A stretch of 64,000 nt of DNA. It comes from Apiotrichum sp. Y4204 (Eukaryota > Basidiomycota > Tremellomycetes > Trichosporonales > Trichosporonaceae). The position numbers and the translations under genes were made by a program. Of the stretch, positions 60,228 to 64,000 are shown in pieces (positions within the stretch are counted from its first letter, which is position 1; each line of letters opens with the position of its first letter). The notes beneath the pieces are model-generated. The model was given only the letters and a program-made list of their open reading frames with translations, made no database searches and had not been told where the DNA came from. Location of the stretch: contig JAMYHL010000054.1 of assembly GCA_025531455.1 (NCBI GenBank), forward strand, positions 186,001 to 250,000. Direction: 5' to 3'.

Positions 60228-63090
60228 CTACACCTGCATGCCCTTGAGCTGGGCAATCGTCTGCTCCAGCGTCGGGATGTTACGCACGTCGCTCGGCGTG
60301 CGGCGATGTCCGCCAGCCTTTGGAGTCGGGGGCGGCGCCTCGTCATCGTGAGGATGCGCGGGGAACACAAGCTTGGGGTCTTGGGCGCGCAGGGCCGCGT
60401 AGTCGGGCGGCGCGACGCCAAAGTAGTCCCACGGCGGAATGCACGCTGCGACCGCGCGGCGCATCGCCGGCGTGAGCATCATCGTGCCGATCACCATCGA
60501 GGCATTCGACCATCCGAAGCCCTCTCGGTTCACGTATCGGAAGTCGAGGCCCTGGTTACCACTGCATGTTAGTCGGGTTTTGAGAGAGACGCATGATACC
60601 CACTATTCGGCCTCGACGTTGTGAGTCAAGTAGACAACGTCAAACTTCTCCGCCACGATACCGTTGAAGTCGACAAACGTCGTGGTCATCATGTACACCC
60701 AACGGTACGCCAGACGTGCTGCGTCGTCCATAAAGCCATAGCGCTCCATTCCAACCCAAGCGAGAATCTGGTGCGGCGGCCAGCCCCTGAATATCAGTAT
60801 TGTGGAACCGTGACGACATGACAGCGTGCAGTACCGGCAGCGCTCATGCGGTACTCACGAAGAATAGTCCCACTGGCGGTGTGGACGGTCAAGAGACACG
60901 GGGCCACGCGACTCGAGAGTGCCCGACACGAGGCCGCCCGCCATCTCAAACTTCGGCAGCGAGTATTTCATCATACGCAGCGCCTGTTCCTCCGAAGCAC
61001 AGCCGGCCCACATCGGCCAGAAGGTCGTGACCGACTCGTAGAGACTCTGCCGCTGACGCTTGCAGTTGTAGTCGAAGTACATGCTCTTGCCCTCGTTCCA
61101 GCAGTACTCGTCCATGCGGGCCTTGCGGACACGGGCGCGCTCGTACCACTCGGCAGAGGTCATCGGCTTATCAGTCGACTTGATGCGCTCGGTGCTCGCG
61201 AATGTTTCAGGAGTGATCGGCCACGGGGAGAGGTCGAAAGTCTCCTCCATGTCAAGGCTGTCGTCGAACAGACACTCAATGGCTGAGGCAATGTCGATCT
61301 CGTACTTGTACAGCAGCGAGTTGAGGTCAACGGTGGCGAGGTCCGCACACTTCTTCTCCAGACGGTACGTCGTGTCATGGCCCGACTCGCGCACGCCACG
61401 GTCATGGAGGAAGTACTCGTCCAGCTCCGGCTCCTTAATCACGCCATCGTTGTATCCTTCGATGAACTCATTGACCGAGATGCCGCGCTTCTTCGCGTAT
61501 GGCTCGAGAATGTGGGTGAAGTGCGAGGCCTCCGTTTCGGGAGGGATACCCAAACCCTTCGGGCGGTATCGTGAGAGGCCGGTGACAGGGTCAAGCGAGG
61601 GCTCGACCATCCAGTAGCGGTGGTATTCTTTGATGGCTGACTGTATCGCGCGCTTCAGCCACTTCTTGTTCTCCTCCAACTTGGTCCTGTCGAGCTGGTT
61701 GAAGATCTGGAGCGCGAGGTCGGTCATGAACGGGGGTTGGGCACGGCAGAGGTAGTATGTGCGGTTACCGTTGAGAATCTTGTTGTAGTGCTTAATCTGG
61801 AACATGAAGTGCTCCACAATCGCCATGGCGAGATCCAGGCGTCCGTCCACAAGGAGAGCGAGGGCGATGAAGTACTGTCGCGGTCAGTCCTATACCATCC
61901 CATGCACTCACAGAGTCCCAGTTGTACATCTCGTTGAAACGTGCACCAGGCACAACGAAAGGCAAGGCCTGGAGCTTGCCGTCCGGTCCCTTCTCCATAG
62001 CAAGGGCGAGAATTCCTGGCTTATCGTTCAGAGACTTGACGTACATCGGGTCGTCCGGCACGGGAGGCAGCTTGATGACGTCGAGGTTGAGGTCGGGACG
62101 CTCCTTGGCACTGGGGTGAGTAAGTATCGGGGGAAATGTACATACATCTCCTGATAGTGCGCCAGCATCTCGAGCTCCGAGTGGGGCACGTAGATGCGGG
62201 CCTTGCGAACACGGCTGCGGTTCTTGGGGTCGCTGCAGGCTTGCTCGATGCCCTGGGCATCGATACGGCGCGTGAGAGCGTTCCAGAACGAGTTTTTGAT
62301 CATACGCGAGAGGCGGTCGACGGGGTTCTCAGCGAGTCGGGCCTCATCAAGAACAATGAAGCGTCGCCCGTAGTCGCGCGCGAGGGCGAGCTCCTGCAGC
62401 AGATTGGAAAGCATGTAGTTTCCCTGACGTCAGCGACGCCTGCGAGAGATAATTCATGACAGCGCCGCGACACTCACCCTGACATCCCAAGTCCTGTATG
62501 CGTTGGAGCTTGCAGTGCCGAGTGAGATCAGCTTCGGTCCGGAGTCGTGGATGGAAATCTGGCAGCTGATCGTCAGGATGAAGAACCATAACATGAGAGT
62601 GTCACAGCAGTTCCGCGCTCCATGAAGGCAATCCGCAGTGCGTAGACTCACTTGTTATCCGTGTCTTCCTGTGCGAGCACGAGACGCATCGTCTCCTCAA
62701 CGTCGACGAGAAATCGGCGGGGGGCGGAACCGATTTCGTCTGGGGTCAGCAGCACTCTGACACCGATCGCGTACCGTGAGACAGGCGGCGGTTGCGCTGG
62801 ATAACCTCGCCATCCATGGTCACTGGCCGACTTTTGGTGTATCCTGTCGTCCCTGCGGTGCTGAGGGTACGGGTTCGGTGGTACACCTTTCGACCGCCGT
62901 AGTACTCCTCCGCCTCGGCGTTCACCGAGGGCAGAGGGTCCTGGAGTTCCAGATGCGCTGGCGGGGTGATGGATCCCTCGCCAGAGGGCGACGGAATGTC
63001 GCTCTCAATATACACAACATTTTTGCGCGACTGTTGTGTCAGGGGGAGGCATGTCTCAAGACCTACCAGTGGCCGCACTCCGGTTGCCAT
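60228..63090 (-). CDS. NTH1: Neutral trehalase (GH37), Ca2+/PKA-regulated type
   Basis: Cytosolic alpha,alpha-trehalase that splits trehalose into two glucose. Nine exons (63090-63067, 63030-62775, 62739-62652, 62565-62478, 62423-62146, 62110-61912, 61874-60859, 60786-60604, 60561-60228) give 821 residues, and every exon phase matches. There is no signal peptide. The N-terminal regulatory part has PKA/14-3-3-type sites RTRTLS and RRLSHDE (Ser near residue 92). The EF-hand-like calcium loop [16 protein letters not shown] follows. The catalytic domain shows [30 protein letters not shown] (expected general-acid Asp), QWDYSSGWPPHQ and HNVEAEYGNQG (expected catalytic Glu). The last ~55 residues are a Pro-rich tail (PPPTPKAGG) not usual in yeast Nth1. 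The first intron (63066-63031) is 36 bases and in frame; it is proposed because it starts GTAGGT and ends CTGACACAACAG. Without it the protein gains 12 residues. Confidence 0.95.
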
Positions 63091-64000
63091 GATGTTGTGC
63101 AGGGGGTGGTGGATGGATTCGGATGGATGCGGTGTATACGAACGTCAAGCCCGTCTTGATGGTGCAGACTTGGAGGGAACGGGTGTGATTGTATTGGGGT
63201 GGGAATGAGAGGAAGAAGTCTCCTACCCGGGTCAGTGCTGTTCGATATTTGTATGTGAGAGACGTTGGGGAAAGGCGACCTGGTCACGGCTGCATCATAC
63301 GCCGTGCGCGCCGTGGCTTCGTCCCCATGGGTCGCCGCAGTCGATACACAATTCATCGTACACATCGGGCGCATCTCAGCACATCACACAGACTCCTTTC
63401 CCTTCGATCCAATTTCTGGACTCACAGATAAGAATTGACGGCGGGTCAACCGTGGACCAACCGGTAGGTTCAACTGACGATCTGTCCCGGTTGCGGATGC
63501 TAGATGAGAGGATGCAAAGGTGTTCGCTGTGCGATGTGGGCTTGCTGGCTATTGTTGCTGGGAGAGTGGTGAGCACAAAGTGGCGAATGGAGAGTGATAA
63601 GAAATGGGCTGGATGGAATGGTGTATGCTCTAGGGAGTGGTGGTGTGGGGTAGTGACGGTGTGGATGTGTCTCAAAATCGGGTTGGTGTAGCGTCTAGGC
63701 CAGCTTGTGCATCAGCGGCTGAGAGCCAAGGGAAAGGGGTTGTTGCTGTAATGATATGGAGGGAGAACCCCCTCTCCTTGGATCTCTTGGCTTGGCCCTC
63801 GCCTCTCTCTCTAAATTACACAGAAGTGGAGGCATTGCGTCGACGGTCGGCATACAACGGATGCTCCTCTCGGCCTCGGAGCCAACGGCCACCTCTCCAC
63901 CCTCTCCACCGCAGCACCGCCCAGTTCCCCTGCTACCCCTCTCACGCTGGCCCCCTCATTCACATTGTCCCTGAACGACGCGGTGCAGAGGCCCCCGACA
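63091..64000. other. Trehalase promoter region and window edge
   Basis: Upstream of the minus-strand trehalase gene. CCCCT-type strings, the core of yeast stress-response elements, occur on the coding strand just before the ATG (63099-63105) and on the other strand near 63,770, but such short strings are expected by chance. No coding region is visible up to the window end. Confidence 0.45.

Noticed and set aside
1..64000. CRISPR arrays, phage, bacterial operons, LTR or inverted-repeat transposons
   Set aside because: No regularly spaced repeats, no terminal repeats and no reverse-transcriptase, integrase or transposase motifs were seen by eye.

Overview
This is nuclear DNA of a GC-rich basidiomycete yeast. 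Genes are split by many very short introns (mostly 34-60 nt, GT-AG, with CTGAC/CTAAC-like branch sites just before the acceptor), codons prefer C or G in the third position, and several proteins are of fungal type. The style fits Tremellomycetes, perhaps Trichosporonales, but that placement is inferred from gene style, not from a marker gene. There are no bacterial operons, CRISPR arrays, phage genes or intact transposons.

Layout. Positions 1-6678 hold no confident gene. At 6679-11000 two genes on the plus strand encode an Aro8/2-aminoadipate-type aminotransferase and a mitochondrial class III CoA-transferase of the SUGCT/CaiB type. An RRM protein resembling the large subunit of cleavage factor I (11466-12912) and a GPI-anchored Kre9/Knh1-like wall protein (13393-14377, minus) follow. 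A gene-poor stretch runs from 14.4 to 24.0 kb. A LaeA/UMTA-like methyltransferase (24059-26190), a proline-rich coiled-coil protein (26856 to about 29144 or beyond, minus) and a 120-residue hydrophobic protein (30422-31139) come next. An Mks1/DUF1752-DUF3295 regulator (35391-38143) converges on a membrane-anchored glutaredoxin-fold protein without active-site cysteines (39169-40437, minus). After another gene-poor stretch lies a YDR124W-like helical-bundle protein with a glutamine/histidine repeat (47467-49245, minus). A third gene-poor stretch contains a 62-base poly(A) run and a split tRNA-Gly(GCC) gene. The window ends with a GT15 (Kre2/Mnt1) mannosyltransferase (58014-59505) converging on a complete neutral trehalase (60228-63090, minus).

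How genes may work together. The aminotransferase/CoA-transferase pair fits lysine or tryptophan breakdown through 2-oxoadipate and glutarate. The Kre9-like protein and the GT15 enzyme both serve the cell wall or glycoprotein mannosylation, but they are 44 kb apart. The Mks1-like protein and neutral trehalase belong to nutrient and cAMP/PKA responses in other fungi. Nothing in the sequence shows these genes to be co-regulated.

Roughly 60% of the window is non-coding, which is high for such a yeast. These spacers share short dispersed motifs (a CCTGCGATCCTGCGA-type element and a 17-mer next to A-runs) that the gene models do not explain. Splice sites were placed by eye from reading-frame continuity. 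For every multi-exon model marked complete, the exon lengths sum to a whole number of codons.
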